A stretch of 64,000 nt of DNA from Knoellia subterranea KCTC 19937 (lineage in GTDB: Bacteria; Actinomycetota; Actinomycetes; Actinomycetales; Dermatophilaceae): contig NZ_AVPK01000006.1 of NCBI RefSeq assembly GCF_000768685.1, forward strand, positions 1 through 64,000, given 5' to 3'. Each line of letters starts with the position of its first letter. The stretch's first letter is position 1. The position numbers and the translations under genes are program-made. Positions 15,925 to 23,950 of this stretch are shown in pieces. The notes under the pieces were generated by a model. It did not search any database, was not told where the DNA came from, and saw only the letters and a list, made by a program, of their open reading frames with translations.

Positions 15925-16068
15925 GACACAGCAACCTGCGACTTCTTGCCCCGCTGAGACATACGAACGTGCGACTTCTTGCGCTGTTGGGACGGGATGG
16001 AGTGGCCGCGCCTGTCCCAACTGCGCAAGAAGTGGGTGGGGGCGTGTCTCAACTGCGCAAGAAGTGGT
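15905..16068. repeat. Cluster of five 24-bp repeat units, three forward and two inverted
   Basis: Units with consensus close to ACTTCTTGCGCAGTTGGGAC start at about 15905, 15938 and 15971 (33-base spacing) on the plus strand, and reversed units start at about 16013 and 16045. The array can fold into one long hairpin. It begins inside the last codons of the DJ-1 gene and ends at the stop of the convergent patatin gene, a position suited to bidirectional termination. A further unit lies at 23904-23927. Confidence 0.7.
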
Positions 16069-17834
16069 CAGGCCCGGGAGGTGGCGCGGAGTTCGTCGCC
16101 GACCCGGTCGAGGAGGTCGCGGGCCGCCAGCCGCCCGGACTCGATCATCGTGTCGAGCTGGTGGAACTCGAGGAGGCCCACACCCATCGAACCGGGCGTG
16201 ATGACGTGCACGCCGGGAGGCTGGTTCGAGGCGTCGACCGAACCGCCGATCATCATCGTGCGGAGCAGCGTCTCGCCGAGCATGGGGATGCGGATCGGCT
16301 TCTTCCTCGGCGCGTGTGGAACCGACGTGCCGGGTCGGGCACCCATTGTCACGTTGACGACGACGAGGGGCCCTTCGCGACGTTCACTGAGGACGTCGAT
16401 CGGAGTGTTGTCGAGGACGCCGCCGTCGACGAGCAGCTGGGATTCGGTGGCGATCGGTGGGAACAGCCCGGGCAATCGAGACGACGCGCGAACGGCGTCA
16501 CGCAGCGAACCGCTGCGGAAGACAACCAGGTCGCGACTGAGCAAATCCACACTCACACACCGGAATTGGCGTGGCAGTCGCTCGACCTGCAGCGACCCGA
16601 ACGTGCGCTCCATGACGTCATCAGTGCGCTTGCCGCGCACGAGGGCAACCCGGGGCACGGTGTAGTCGCTGAAGGGCTTCCCACGCACCATCTCCCCGTA
16701 GACGAGCGCTTCGACCTCCCGGGCCGACTGCCCGCTCGCATAGGCAGCCGCGATGATGGCGCCGAAACTCGCACCGGCGACACGGTCGATGTGGATCCCT
16801 GCCTCCTCGAGTTCGAGGAGGACGCCGACGTGCGAGAGGGCCCGAGCCCCGCCGCCGGACAGCACCAGACCGAGAGAGCGACCGACGAGGCGTGCGCCGG
16901 GCCGGGCGAGGCCGTCGGTGAGTTCGCTCTCCGCGGTGACCGTGACCTGCCACGGGTCGAACGCGCTCCACAGGGCGAGCCACTCCTCGGAGGGTGACGT
17001 CCCCACGATGACGACATCGGGTGCCGCGGACCGGATTCCGGCAGGTTCCAGCGCGGGCGGCTCACCGGCGCGGGCCACGAGGATGAGGACGTCGGCCTGG
17101 CGTCGACAAACCTCGGTCCATCCCTCGTCCGAACCGTCCGCGACGAGCAGGACACGGTCGTGGTCCCGTTCGACCCGGTCGAGCTGACCGTCGGCAGGGG
17201 TGCGCAGGGCCGTGACGCGCAGGCTTCGACCGAGCAGGTCGAGCAGGGTGTCGGCCACTGAGTGCGCCGGCGCCCCGGCTGTCGCTGCCACGACGGCCAC
17301 GACGTTCGGGTGCATGACCTTCATGTCGGGCGGCCGCGAGTCGGCGAGCTGCTGGGCCAGGGTTGCGACGAGTGCGGACAGGGCGTCCTGGTCGCTCCAC
17401 ACGACCGACTCGAGGAGGTCACGCTCCACCTCGAGGAGTTCGCAGTCGCGCCGGGCCCGCACGGAGGCGGAGCGGGTGCTGCTCGTGAGCAGTGCGAGTT
17501 CGCCCACGACCGCTCCCGGCCCGAGTTCGCGCACGGGCCGGTCGTCGACGACGACCTCGGCCCGCCCGGACGTGAGGCCGAACAGCGAGTCGGCCACGTC
17601 GCCCTGCCGCACGATCCAGGACCCTGCTGCGACCGCGACCTCGCAGTCGAGTTCGGCGACCGCGAGTGGGCCGACGAGATCGACCGGGTGGTCGCGGACG
17701 TGTCCCGGCGCAACCCGGATGTCGTGCACCTCGACGCGACGGCCCGGGTCGTCCACGGTCTCGTCACCGGTGACGCGGACCTGCTGCTCGACGGATCCGA
17801 ACTCTTCGCCGCCACACCCCGGCGCATGGCGCAC
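16068..17834 (-). CDS. cNMP-binding domain + patatin-like phospholipase (NTE-type)
   Basis: Residues about 55-150 form a cyclic-nucleotide-binding domain (WIVRQGDVADSLFGLTSG, GAVVGELALL), followed by a linker domain with an ATPase-like opening (NVVAVVAATAGAP) and a patatin domain with GLVLSGGGARALSHVGVL, the nucleophile GASFG and the catalytic-type DGG (LLVDGGVLDN). This is the architecture of neuropathy-target-esterase-like lysophospholipases. The cNMP domain lacks its usual first helix and strand, and the first 50 residues, with a His/Arg-rich start, look like noncoding extension. The 5' end therefore appears truncated at the junction with the LuxR remnant near 17650, and the true start is uncertain. 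Confidence 0.75.
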   Translation of the reverse strand: MRHAPGCGGEEFGSVEQQVRVTGDETVDDPGRRVEVHDIRVAPGHVRDHPVDLVGPLAVAELDCEVAVAAGSWIVRQGDVADSLFGLTSGRAEVVVDDRPVRELGPGAVVGELALLTSSTRSASVRARRDCELLEVERDLLESVVWSDQDALSALVATLAQQLADSRPPDMKVMHPNVVAVVAATAGAPAHSVADTLLDLLGRSLRVTALRTPADGQLDRVERDHDRVLLVADGSDEGWTEVCRRQADVLILVARAGEPPALEPAGIRSAAPDVVIVGTSPSEEWLALWSAFDPWQVTVTAESELTDGLARPGARLVGRSLGLVLSGGGARALSHVGVLLELEEAGIHIDRVAGASFGAIIAAAYASGQSAREVEALVYGEMVRGKPFSDYTVPRVALVRGKRTDDVMERTFGSLQVERLPRQFRCVSVDLLSRDLVVFRSGSLRDAVRASSRLPGLFPPIATESQLLVDGGVLDNTPIDVLSERREGPLVVVNVTMGARPGTSVPHAPRKKPIRIPMLGETLLRTMMIGGSVDASNQPPGVHVITPGSMGVGLLEFHQLDTMIESGRLAARDLLDRVGDELRATSRA

Positions 17835-18373
17835 GGCCAGGCTGCCGAACTCGCCGCCGTCGCGCTCGCGCGGGACGGCCGACTCGAGAGGCCGCGGTCG
17901 CCGGGCAGGTCGCCCTCCACGCCTATCGCGACGTCGGTGCGGACCATGACGTGGGGCGGGCCCGCGCTCGGCTCAGCGCGCTGGGCGTGACCTTCCGCGG
18001 TCAGCGTGGGACGCCCCGAACGCAGACCGGGTGGGCGGCCCTCACGCGGACCGAGGAGGTCGTGGCCCGACAGGTGGCCACGGGACTGTCGAATCCGGAA
18101 GTGGCCGAGGTCCTCTTCGTGTCCCGGCGCACCGTGGAGAGCCACGTGTCACACGTCCTCGCGAAGCTCGGCCTGCGCTCCCGCACCGAGTTTGTCCTCT
18201 TCGTCGCCCGCCGCGACCACGATCCCGTCGAGGACGGCCATCAGGTCGAGCCAGCCGCCGAACGGGGTCGGGGCGGCGACGCCCGGCGCCTCCCCGCCCG
18301 ACGCCACGCTGACGCTGCCCGACGGCGGACGGGCGTGGTCGAGCGTGATCTGGATGAGCACGCCTCACCCTGA
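17640..18373 (+). pseudogene. Decayed LuxR-family regulator (frameshifted, 5' truncated)
   Basis: From about 17640 the plus strand reads as the TPR-like tail of a large LuxR regulator (ADLLLDGSELFAATPRR..., AVALARDGRLE). Near 17890-17896, within GAGAG, the frame must change to continue as AVAGQVALHAYRDVGADHDVGRAR and then the C-terminal LuxR HTH (LTRTEEVVARQVATGLSNPEVAEVLF...RRTVESHVSHVLAKLGL). The N-terminal part is missing. The remnant abuts the equally truncated 5' end of the patatin gene. A 140-aa product could start at 17951 with an intact HTH, but without its sensor part. Confidence 0.65.
18149..18361 (-). CDS. Possible small conserved protein (70 aa)
   Basis: The sequence MLIQITLDHARPPSGSVSVA...PFGGWLDLMAVLDGIV has the form of short actinobacterial hypotheticals with an ITLDxxRPPxG opening and a PFxGWLDLL ending. 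The last 20 residues overlap the opposite-strand LuxR HTH and may not be native. No function is known. It fills the region between the LuxR remnant and the GlxA-type gene. Confidence 0.4.
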   Translation of the reverse strand: MLIQITLDHARPPSGSVSVASGGEAPGVAAPTPFGGWLDLMAVLDGIVVAAGDEEDKLGAGAQAELREDV

Positions 18374-18429
18374 CACCGGGGCCGCGCGGTGTCGTCCGTG
18401 GTCTCACTGAATTTTGCCCGGATCCACAC

Positions 18430-19410
18430 CTAACCCGCGAGGCTCGCGGCGCCCATCTGCGTGGCGCGGTAGTGCGACGGGGAGACGCCGTAGCGCGAGT
18501 GGAAGGCCTGCCGCAGCGTCTCGACGGTGCCCAGTCCGCACCGGGCGGTGATCGCCTCCACGGTCAGGCGGGTCGTGGTGAGCAGGTGCGCCGCCGCCTC
18601 CACGCGGCACCGGCGGACGTATCGGCCCGGGCTCGTCCCGACGCTCTCGTGGAAGAGCCGCCCGAGGTGCCGTTCGCTCACGCCGACCCGCCGCGCCAGG
18701 GCCGTCGTCGACAGGTCCTCACCGAGGTGCGATTCGACGAAGTCGACGGTGTCGCGCACGAGTTCGCTCTGCGGTGGCGGGGCCGCCGTGAACATGCTCA
18801 TCTGGGCCTGGTTGCCTGGCCGTTGCAGATAGGTCACGAGGTGTCGCGCGACGGCCCGGGCCAGCTCCGCCCCGGCGTCGGCCTCGACGAATGCGAGGGT
18901 CTGGTCCAGAGCAGCGGTGACGCCCGCCGACGTGCAGATGCCGTCGTCGGTGACGAAGATCGGTGCCTCGTCGAAGTGCACGTCGGGGAAGCGTCGGGAC
19001 AGGTAGTCGGCGTGGTGCCAGTGCGTCGCGGCGCGACGACCGGTGAGCAGCCCCGCCGCGGCGAGGATGCCGGACCCGGTGCACACGGAGGCGACCCGTC
19101 GCGTCTCCCGCGCGAGCCGCCGGACGTGCGCGACGAGGATGTCGTCGTCCATCGCCTCGACGAACCCGAGCCCACCCGAGACGATGAGCGTGTCGAGCGG
19201 TCCGCGCACGGACTCGAGCGCGAGGTCGCTCTGCAGGGTCAGCCCGGTTGCCGTGCGAATCGGGGCTCCACCCGGCGACGCGAGCTCGACCCGATAGAGA
19301 TGCTGTCGTTTGAGGTGGTTCGCGATCTGCAGCGTCGACGTCACGCAGGCGATGTCGACGAGCTCGGCGCCCGGATAACCCACGACGAGGACGCGGCGAG
19401 TGGCGTTCAT
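18430..19410 (-). CDS. GlxA-family AraC-type regulator (DJ-1/PfpI + AraC HTH)
   Basis: The N-terminal 180 residues are a DJ-1/PfpI domain (VLVVGYPGAELVDIACVTSTLQ; nucleophile region VASVCTGSGILAAAGLL), and the C-terminal 100 residues are an AraC double HTH (ALARRVGVSERHLGRLFHESVG, then VEAITARCGLGTVETLRQAFHSRYGVSPSHYR). Such regulators respond to amino-acid or nitrogen-related signals; the ligand here is unknown. Length (326 aa) is normal and the ATG start is well placed. It may derive from the same family as the membrane-anchored protein at 14575. Confidence 0.9.
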   Translation of the reverse strand: MNATRRVLVVGYPGAELVDIACVTSTLQIANHLKRQHLYRVELASPGGAPIRTATGLTLQSDLALESVRGPLDTLIVSGGLGFVEAMDDDILVAHVRRLARETRRVASVCTGSGILAAAGLLTGRRAATHWHHADYLSRRFPDVHFDEAPIFVTDDGICTSAGVTAALDQTLAFVEADAGAELARAVARHLVTYLQRPGNQAQMSMFTAAPPPQSELVRDTVDFVESHLGEDLSTTALARRVGVSERHLGRLFHESVGTSPGRYVRRCRVEAAAHLLTTTRLTVEAITARCGLGTVETLRQAFHSRYGVSPSHYRATQMGAASLAG

Positions 19411-19482
19411 TCCTTCACCGTATGCCGGGTGCTCGCCTGTGTGACCCGTGTCCGCCGGACGGGGATCGCAGGTTTTCGGACC

Positions 19483-20717
19483 TCACCCGTGCGCGTGATG
19501 CGCGGACCGGCCGGACCCGTCCGTGTCCGCCGACCGGTCGACGGTGTGTCGGGCCGTCAGCGCGGCGAGCGCGGTCGTGATGGGCACGGCCGCGATGAGG
19601 CCGAGGGTGGCGACGACGCTGCGGACGATCTCCTGGCTCACGACCTGCGTCGTGAGGACGTTGCTCAGGGACGAGTTGCTCGCGGAGATGAGGATGAGCA
19701 GCGGAAGGGACGACCCGGCATACGCGAGGATGATCGTGTTGATGACCGAGGCAATGTGCGCCCGGCCCACGCGCGTGCCGGCGCGATAGAGCTCGCGGGT
19801 CCCGTAGTCGGGGTTCGCGCGCGCCACCTCGGTGACGGTCGCGGCCTGCGTCACGGTGACGTCGTCGAGCACGCCGAGGGTGCCGATGATGATGCCGGCC
19901 AGCAGCAGCCCCTGCATGTTGACGCTGTGCGTCGTCGCGAGGAACGTCGACGAGTCGTCGGCGAATCCCGTGAGATGCATCAGCCGCACGGCCGCTGCCG
20001 AGAGGGCGCCGGTCAGCACGAGGCTGCCGAGGGTGCCGAGCACGGCCACGGACGTCGAGAAGCCGATGCCGTGGGTCAGATAGAGGACGGTCAGCATGAT
20101 CGCCGACGAACCCACGATCGCGACGAGCAGAGGTGACTGGCCGGCGAGGATCGCCGGGACGACGAAGAGCAGGAGCAGCGCGAACGTCACGGCCAGGCCG
20201 AAGAGTGCCGAGAGCCCCCGCCAGCGTCCGAACGCGATGACGGCCAGCGCGAACGCCGCTGCGAGCAGCCAGAGTTCGCTCGAGCGCTGGTGGTCGATGA
20301 CGTCGTAGCTCGTCCCGTCGTCCATCTCGGTGCTCGCGAGGACCACATCGTCGCCGACGTCGAGAGCGGGGGCGCCCGGTCCGTTGGGGAGGTCGACCAC
20401 CTGGGTCAGCCCGCGGTCCGGTCCGTCGGTCAGCTTGACCTCCGCCGTGCCGCAGCCGTTGACGACCATCGTCCCGGGCAGCGGGTCGCTGCTGCTGCCG
20501 GTCTCGGCGTTGGGTGGGCACTCCTGCTTCGTGATCGACTCCACGACCCCGACGAACTGCTCGCTGCGGCCACTGTCAGGGACGGCCTCGGGGGACGCGG
20601 CCACATCCAGATGAGGGCGACGAGGGTCAGGAGGGCGGCGGGCGCGATGACGGCGAGCGCGACCAGACGCATCCGGCTGTTGTCGGGTGTCGCGTGGCGC
20701 GAGTGGTGGTGTCCCAT
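19483..20717 (-). pseudogene. YibE/F-family membrane protein, frameshifted near its N-terminus
   Basis: The start MGHHHSRHATPDNSRMRLVALAVIAPAALLTLVALIWMWPRPP is in one frame; the continuation EAVPDSGRSEQFVGVVESITKQEC and the rest of the protein are in another. Adding one base to the five-base G run at 20590-20594 (plus strand) restores a single 412-aa frame. The intact part has an extracellular OB-like domain and seven or eight membrane segments (LTVLYLTHGIGFSTSVAVLGT, GTLGVLDDVTVTQAATV), typical of YibE/F. The role is unknown. Either a real mutation or a homopolymer sequencing error explains it. Confidence 0.75.
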
Positions 20718-20798
20718 GCAGGTTCCCTCGATGGACCGGATCCCCTGTGTCGGGCAGGGTGGGCTCCGGCGATGCTACTGGCGGACCAACGAAGGTGA

Positions 20799-21221
20799 GT
20801 GACCGCGATGGGCGAGCACCCGGCATACCTGCACACCGTCCTCGATGGTGAGCGGCCGCGCGAACTGGCCGAGTTCTATCGGCAGCTTCTCGGACTCGTC
20901 TATCGGCCCGGCGACGAGCCGCCGACCGACGGGACCCCCGACACCGCCGACTGGCTCGTGCTGACACAGCCCGACGGCACCCGGCAGCTCGCGATCCAGC
21001 AGGTCAGCGAGCAGGCGCGCACGACGTGGCCCGACCAGCGGGTGCCGCAGCAGGCGCACATCGACTACGTCGTCGAGGATCGGGCCGCCCTCGAACGGCA
21101 CAAGCACACGGCGCTGCGGCTCGGCGCGGAGCTGCGGCTCGATCGGACCGACGACGAGGACGAGCCGCTCTATGTGCTCGCCGACCCGGCCGGCCACACG
21201 TTCTGCCTCTTCGTGGGCTGA
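20799..21221 (+). CDS. VOC/glyoxalase-like protein (140 aa)
   Basis: HTVLDGERPRELAEFYRQLLGL opens the first VOC beta-alpha unit, and HIDYVVEDRAALERHKHTALRLGAE...VLADPAGHTFCLFV forms the second. The single-domain length matches actinobacterial VOC proteins of unknown substrate. GTG 20799 has GAAGG just upstream, ATG 20808 is an alternative. It is divergent from the YibE/F gene. Confidence 0.85.
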   Translation: MTAMGEHPAYLHTVLDGERPRELAEFYRQLLGLVYRPGDEPPTDGTPDTADWLVLTQPDGTRQLAIQQVSEQARTTWPDQRVPQQAHIDYVVEDRAALERHKHTALRLGAELRLDRTDDEDEPLYVLADPAGHTFCLFVG

Positions 21222-21258
21222 GGTCATCGGCGGCGACCCGGTCCGACACACTTGAGTC

Positions 21259-21864
21259 ATGGTCGAGGCGATCAACGGCTTCATCGAACTCCACGCCGGC
21301 GCCCCGTGGCTCGTCCCCGCGCTGTTCGTCTTCTTCGCCGTCGACGGAATCCTCCCGCCACTGCCCAGTGAGGGCGTCCTCGTCGGCCTCGCCGCAGTCG
21401 GTGCCTCGACCGGGACTCCTCACTGGCTCGCGCTGTTCGTCGCGGCCGCCGCAGGGGCGTGGGTCGGCGACAACCTCGCCTACCTCCTCGGTCGGCACGG
21501 GCGCCTCGACCGACTCGTGGCCCGATCGACCCGGGGCGCGCGAGCCCTTGAGTGGGCGCGCCGCAACTTCGAGCGACGCGGTGCCCTCATCGTCGTACTG
21601 GGCCGCTGGATCCCCGTCGGGCGGGCCGCGGTCAACCTCACGGCCGGCGCAACAGCGTTCTCGCACAGGCGATTTGCGTCCTGGACCGTCCTCTCGGGGA
21701 GCCTGTGGGCGGCATGGTCCGTCGGCCTCGGCACCCTGGCCGGACACTGGGTCGAGTCGAACGCCCTGCTCGCCGCCTGCCTCGGCATCGCCCTGGCCCT
21801 GGTCGTCGCCGTGGCGGTGGAGCGGGTCGTCCGGCGACTCGCACCACCTGCGCCCGTCACCTGA
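21259..21864 (+). CDS. DedA-family (SNARE-associated) membrane protein
   Basis: The protein has the DedA layout: a first re-entrant segment ending in DGILPPLPSEGVLVG, then AAAAGAWVGDNLAYLLGRHG and the conserved GRWIPVGRAAVNLTAGAT, and finishing with membrane helices. Family members act as undecaprenyl-phosphate or phospholipid flippases and membrane-homeostasis transporters. Length (201 aa) is normal. It precedes a penicillin-binding protein by 88 bases, which is compatible with an envelope role. Confidence 0.88.
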   Translation: MVEAINGFIELHAGAPWLVPALFVFFAVDGILPPLPSEGVLVGLAAVGASTGTPHWLALFVAAAAGAWVGDNLAYLLGRHGRLDRLVARSTRGARALEWARRNFERRGALIVVLGRWIPVGRAAVNLTAGATAFSHRRFASWTVLSGSLWAAWSVGLGTLAGHWVESNALLAACLGIALALVVAVAVERVVRRLAPPAPVT

Positions 21865-21951
21865 CGGTGCCGTGTGAAGGTCCGGTGAAGGTATGCCGGT
21901 CGCTCACCTCTGCGCGTCCCTCTCGCCCCGCTCCGTGACAGGGTGGAGCGC

Positions 21952-23901
21952 ATGCGCAACGGGTGGGGAGGCAAGGTCGGGATCGCGGTCGTCGTGGCGG
22001 CGCTGCTCGGGGTCGGTGTGTGGGGTGGTCTGACGCTCTTCGGGGACCGGGAGGGTGAGAAGGCCCGTCGGGCGGCCGAGGCCGTCGCCAGCGGACTGGC
22101 CAAGGGGACCTTCACCGACGGCTCGATCGCCGATGCGTCCGGTGCGACGCCGGACCTCGCCCCCGTCGTCGCGGGCATGGGCAAGGTCGGGCACACCGTC
22201 TCGGTGGTGAGTGTCTCGGAACCGCAGGATGGCGCCGCGAAGGCAACCCTCCGGCATACGTGGAAGGCGTCCGGCGCGAACGCGGACTGGACGTACGACG
22301 TGCCGCTCACCGTCCGCAAGGTCGGGGAGAAGTGGGTCGGCGAGTGGGCTCCGGGTGTGGTCGCGCCGGAGCTCACGGTCGACGAGAAGCTGCGGATCAC
22401 GCGCGATCAGCCGGATCGGGCGCAGATCCTCGGCGCGGGTGGGACGCCGATCGTCGAGCCGCGGCCCGTGCAGCGCATCGGCATCGACAAGACCAAGGTG
22501 TCGGCGACGGAGGTGGCGACCTCGGCACGAGCGTTGGCGGAGGCGGTCGGCGTGAACGTCGACAACTACGTCAAGAGCGTGCAGAACGCCGGGCCGCAGG
22601 CGTTCGTGCAGGCGATCGTCGCGCGCGACGGCAGCTCCGAGGAGCAGGCCGCGCGTGAGGTGGACGCACCCGGTGTGCTGCTGACGTCGGCCACCATCCC
22701 GCTCGCACCGACGGCGTCGTTCGCCCGGCCGCTCCTCGGCGTCGTCGGCGACGCCACCGCCGAGATCGTCGAGAAGTCGGAAGGGCGGGTCGCGGCCGGC
22801 GACCAGGTCGGCATCGGAGGGCTCCAGTCGGCGTTCGACGCGCAGCTGTCCGGTACGCCCGCGTTGTCGGTCGTGGCGACCGGCGGGCCGGAGGCCAGGA
22901 CGCTCTTCAGCACCGAGGCCACGCCCGGGAAGCCGCTGACCCTGACCCTCGACATCGCCACGCAGGAAGCTGCGGAGAAGGTGCTCGAGAACGTCGCCCC
23001 GGCGTCGGCGATCGTCGCTCTGCGCCCTTCGACCGGGCACATCCTCGCGGCGGCCTCGGGCCCCGGGAGCAAGGGCATCTCGACCGCGACCCAGGGGCGG
23101 TACGCGCCGGGGTCGACGTTCAAGACGGTGTCGACGCTGGCGCTGCTGCGCGCCGGAGTGACGCCGTCGTCGACCGTGGAGTGCACGCCGACCGTCACGG
23201 TCGACGGACGGACGTTCAAGAACGTCGACGGCTATCCGACGTCGGCGCTGGGGTCCGTGCCGTTCAGCACCGCGTTCGCGAACTCGTGCAACACCGCCTT
23301 CATTCGCGGTGCCGCTCAGCTCGAGCCGGCTGACCTGCCGACGGCTGCGGCGGGGCTCGGGCTCACCGCCGGTGCGTCGCTCGGGGTGCCGGCCTTCCTC
23401 GGGTCCGTCCCGTCGCCGGAGCCGGGGACCGACGAGGCTGCGTCGATGATCGGACAGTCCAAGGTCCAGGCATCGCCGCTCGGGATGGCGACCGTGGCGG
23501 CCTCCATCGCCGCAGGCAAGGTGGTGACGCCGGTGCTCGTGGAGGGTCTGACGGGCGGAGCGTCGGACGGTGCGTCGAGCGATGCACCGGCGGAGAGTGC
23601 GACGCCGGCGCCGAGCCCGTCGCCCACGTCTCCCGTCACGGCTGCGGAGGCTGCGCAGTTGCGCACGCTGATGCGCGGGGTCGTCGAGCAGGGCAGTGGC
23701 CGTTTCCTGGTCGACGTCCCGGGTGCGCCGGTGCTCGCGAAGTCGGGTACGGCGGAGTTCGGTGACGCGGGCGCCCTCAAGGAGCACGCGTGGATGATCG
23801 GCATCCAGGGTGATCTGGCCGTCGCGGCCTTCGTCGAGGAGGGCGAGGGTGGCGCGGTGACGGCCGGGCCGCTGCTCGAGGCCTTCCTCCGCGCCACCTG
23901 A
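21952..23901 (+). CDS. Penicillin-binding protein (transpeptidase) with NTF2-like N-terminal domain
   Basis: A membrane anchor (residues 9-25) is followed by an NTF2-like MecA_N domain (residues 35-130), a PBP dimerisation domain and a transpeptidase domain. The active-site motifs are STFK (in PGSTFKTVS), SCN (in ANSCNTAF) and KSG (in LAKSGTAEF), so the catalytic set is complete. It cross-links peptidoglycan outside the membrane. The 649-aa length is normal for the MecA/PbpA-like class B group. A Ser/Pro/Ala-rich insert lies shortly before KSG. GTG 21943 is an alternative start. The domain layout is like that of low-affinity PBPs, but resistance cannot be inferred. Confidence 0.9.
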   Translation: MRNGWGGKVGIAVVVAALLGVGVWGGLTLFGDREGEKARRAAEAVASGLAKGTFTDGSIADASGATPDLAPVVAGMGKVGHTVSVVSVSEPQDGAAKATLRHTWKASGANADWTYDVPLTVRKVGEKWVGEWAPGVVAPELTVDEKLRITRDQPDRAQILGAGGTPIVEPRPVQRIGIDKTKVSATEVATSARALAEAVGVNVDNYVKSVQNAGPQAFVQAIVARDGSSEEQAAREVDAPGVLLTSATIPLAPTASFARPLLGVVGDATAEIVEKSEGRVAAGDQVGIGGLQSAFDAQLSGTPALSVVATGGPEARTLFSTEATPGKPLTLTLDIATQEAAEKVLENVAPASAIVALRPSTGHILAAASGPGSKGISTATQGRYAPGSTFKTVSTLALLRAGVTPSSTVECTPTVTVDGRTFKNVDGYPTSALGSVPFSTAFANSCNTAFIRGAAQLEPADLPTAAAGLGLTAGASLGVPAFLGSVPSPEPGTDEAASMIGQSKVQASPLGMATVAASIAAGKVVTPVLVEGLTGGASDGASSDAPAESATPAPSPSPTSPVTAAEAAQLRTLMRGVVEQGSGRFLVDVPGAPVLAKSGTAEFGDAGALKEHAWMIGIQGDLAVAAFVEEGEGGAVTAGPLLEAFLRAT

Positions 23902-23903
23902 TC

Positions 23904-23927
23904 GACTTGCTGCGCAGTTGGGACACG
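23904..23927 (+). repeat. Single unit of the 33-bp-phased repeat family
   Basis: CGACTTGCTGCGCAGTTGGGACAC matches units in the 15905-16068 cluster with one or two differences. It lies between the convergent penicillin-binding protein and photolyase genes. Confidence 0.6.
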
Positions 23928-23950
23928 TGGCGGGGGAGCGCACATCGGAC

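Noticed and set aside
14431-16020. Long minus-strand frame opposite the membrane-anchored DJ-1 gene
   Set aside because: It is antisense to a gene with membrane segments and PfpI motifs; its TAQEV repeats come from the 33-base repeat cluster.
15905-16068. CRISPR-like array
   Set aside because: Repeats are spaced about 33 bases but change orientation, spacers are not unique 30-40-base units, and no cas gene is near.
17834-18429. Intact LuxR regulator
   Set aside because: Only the TPR tail and HTH remain, in two frames, and the N-terminal part is absent.
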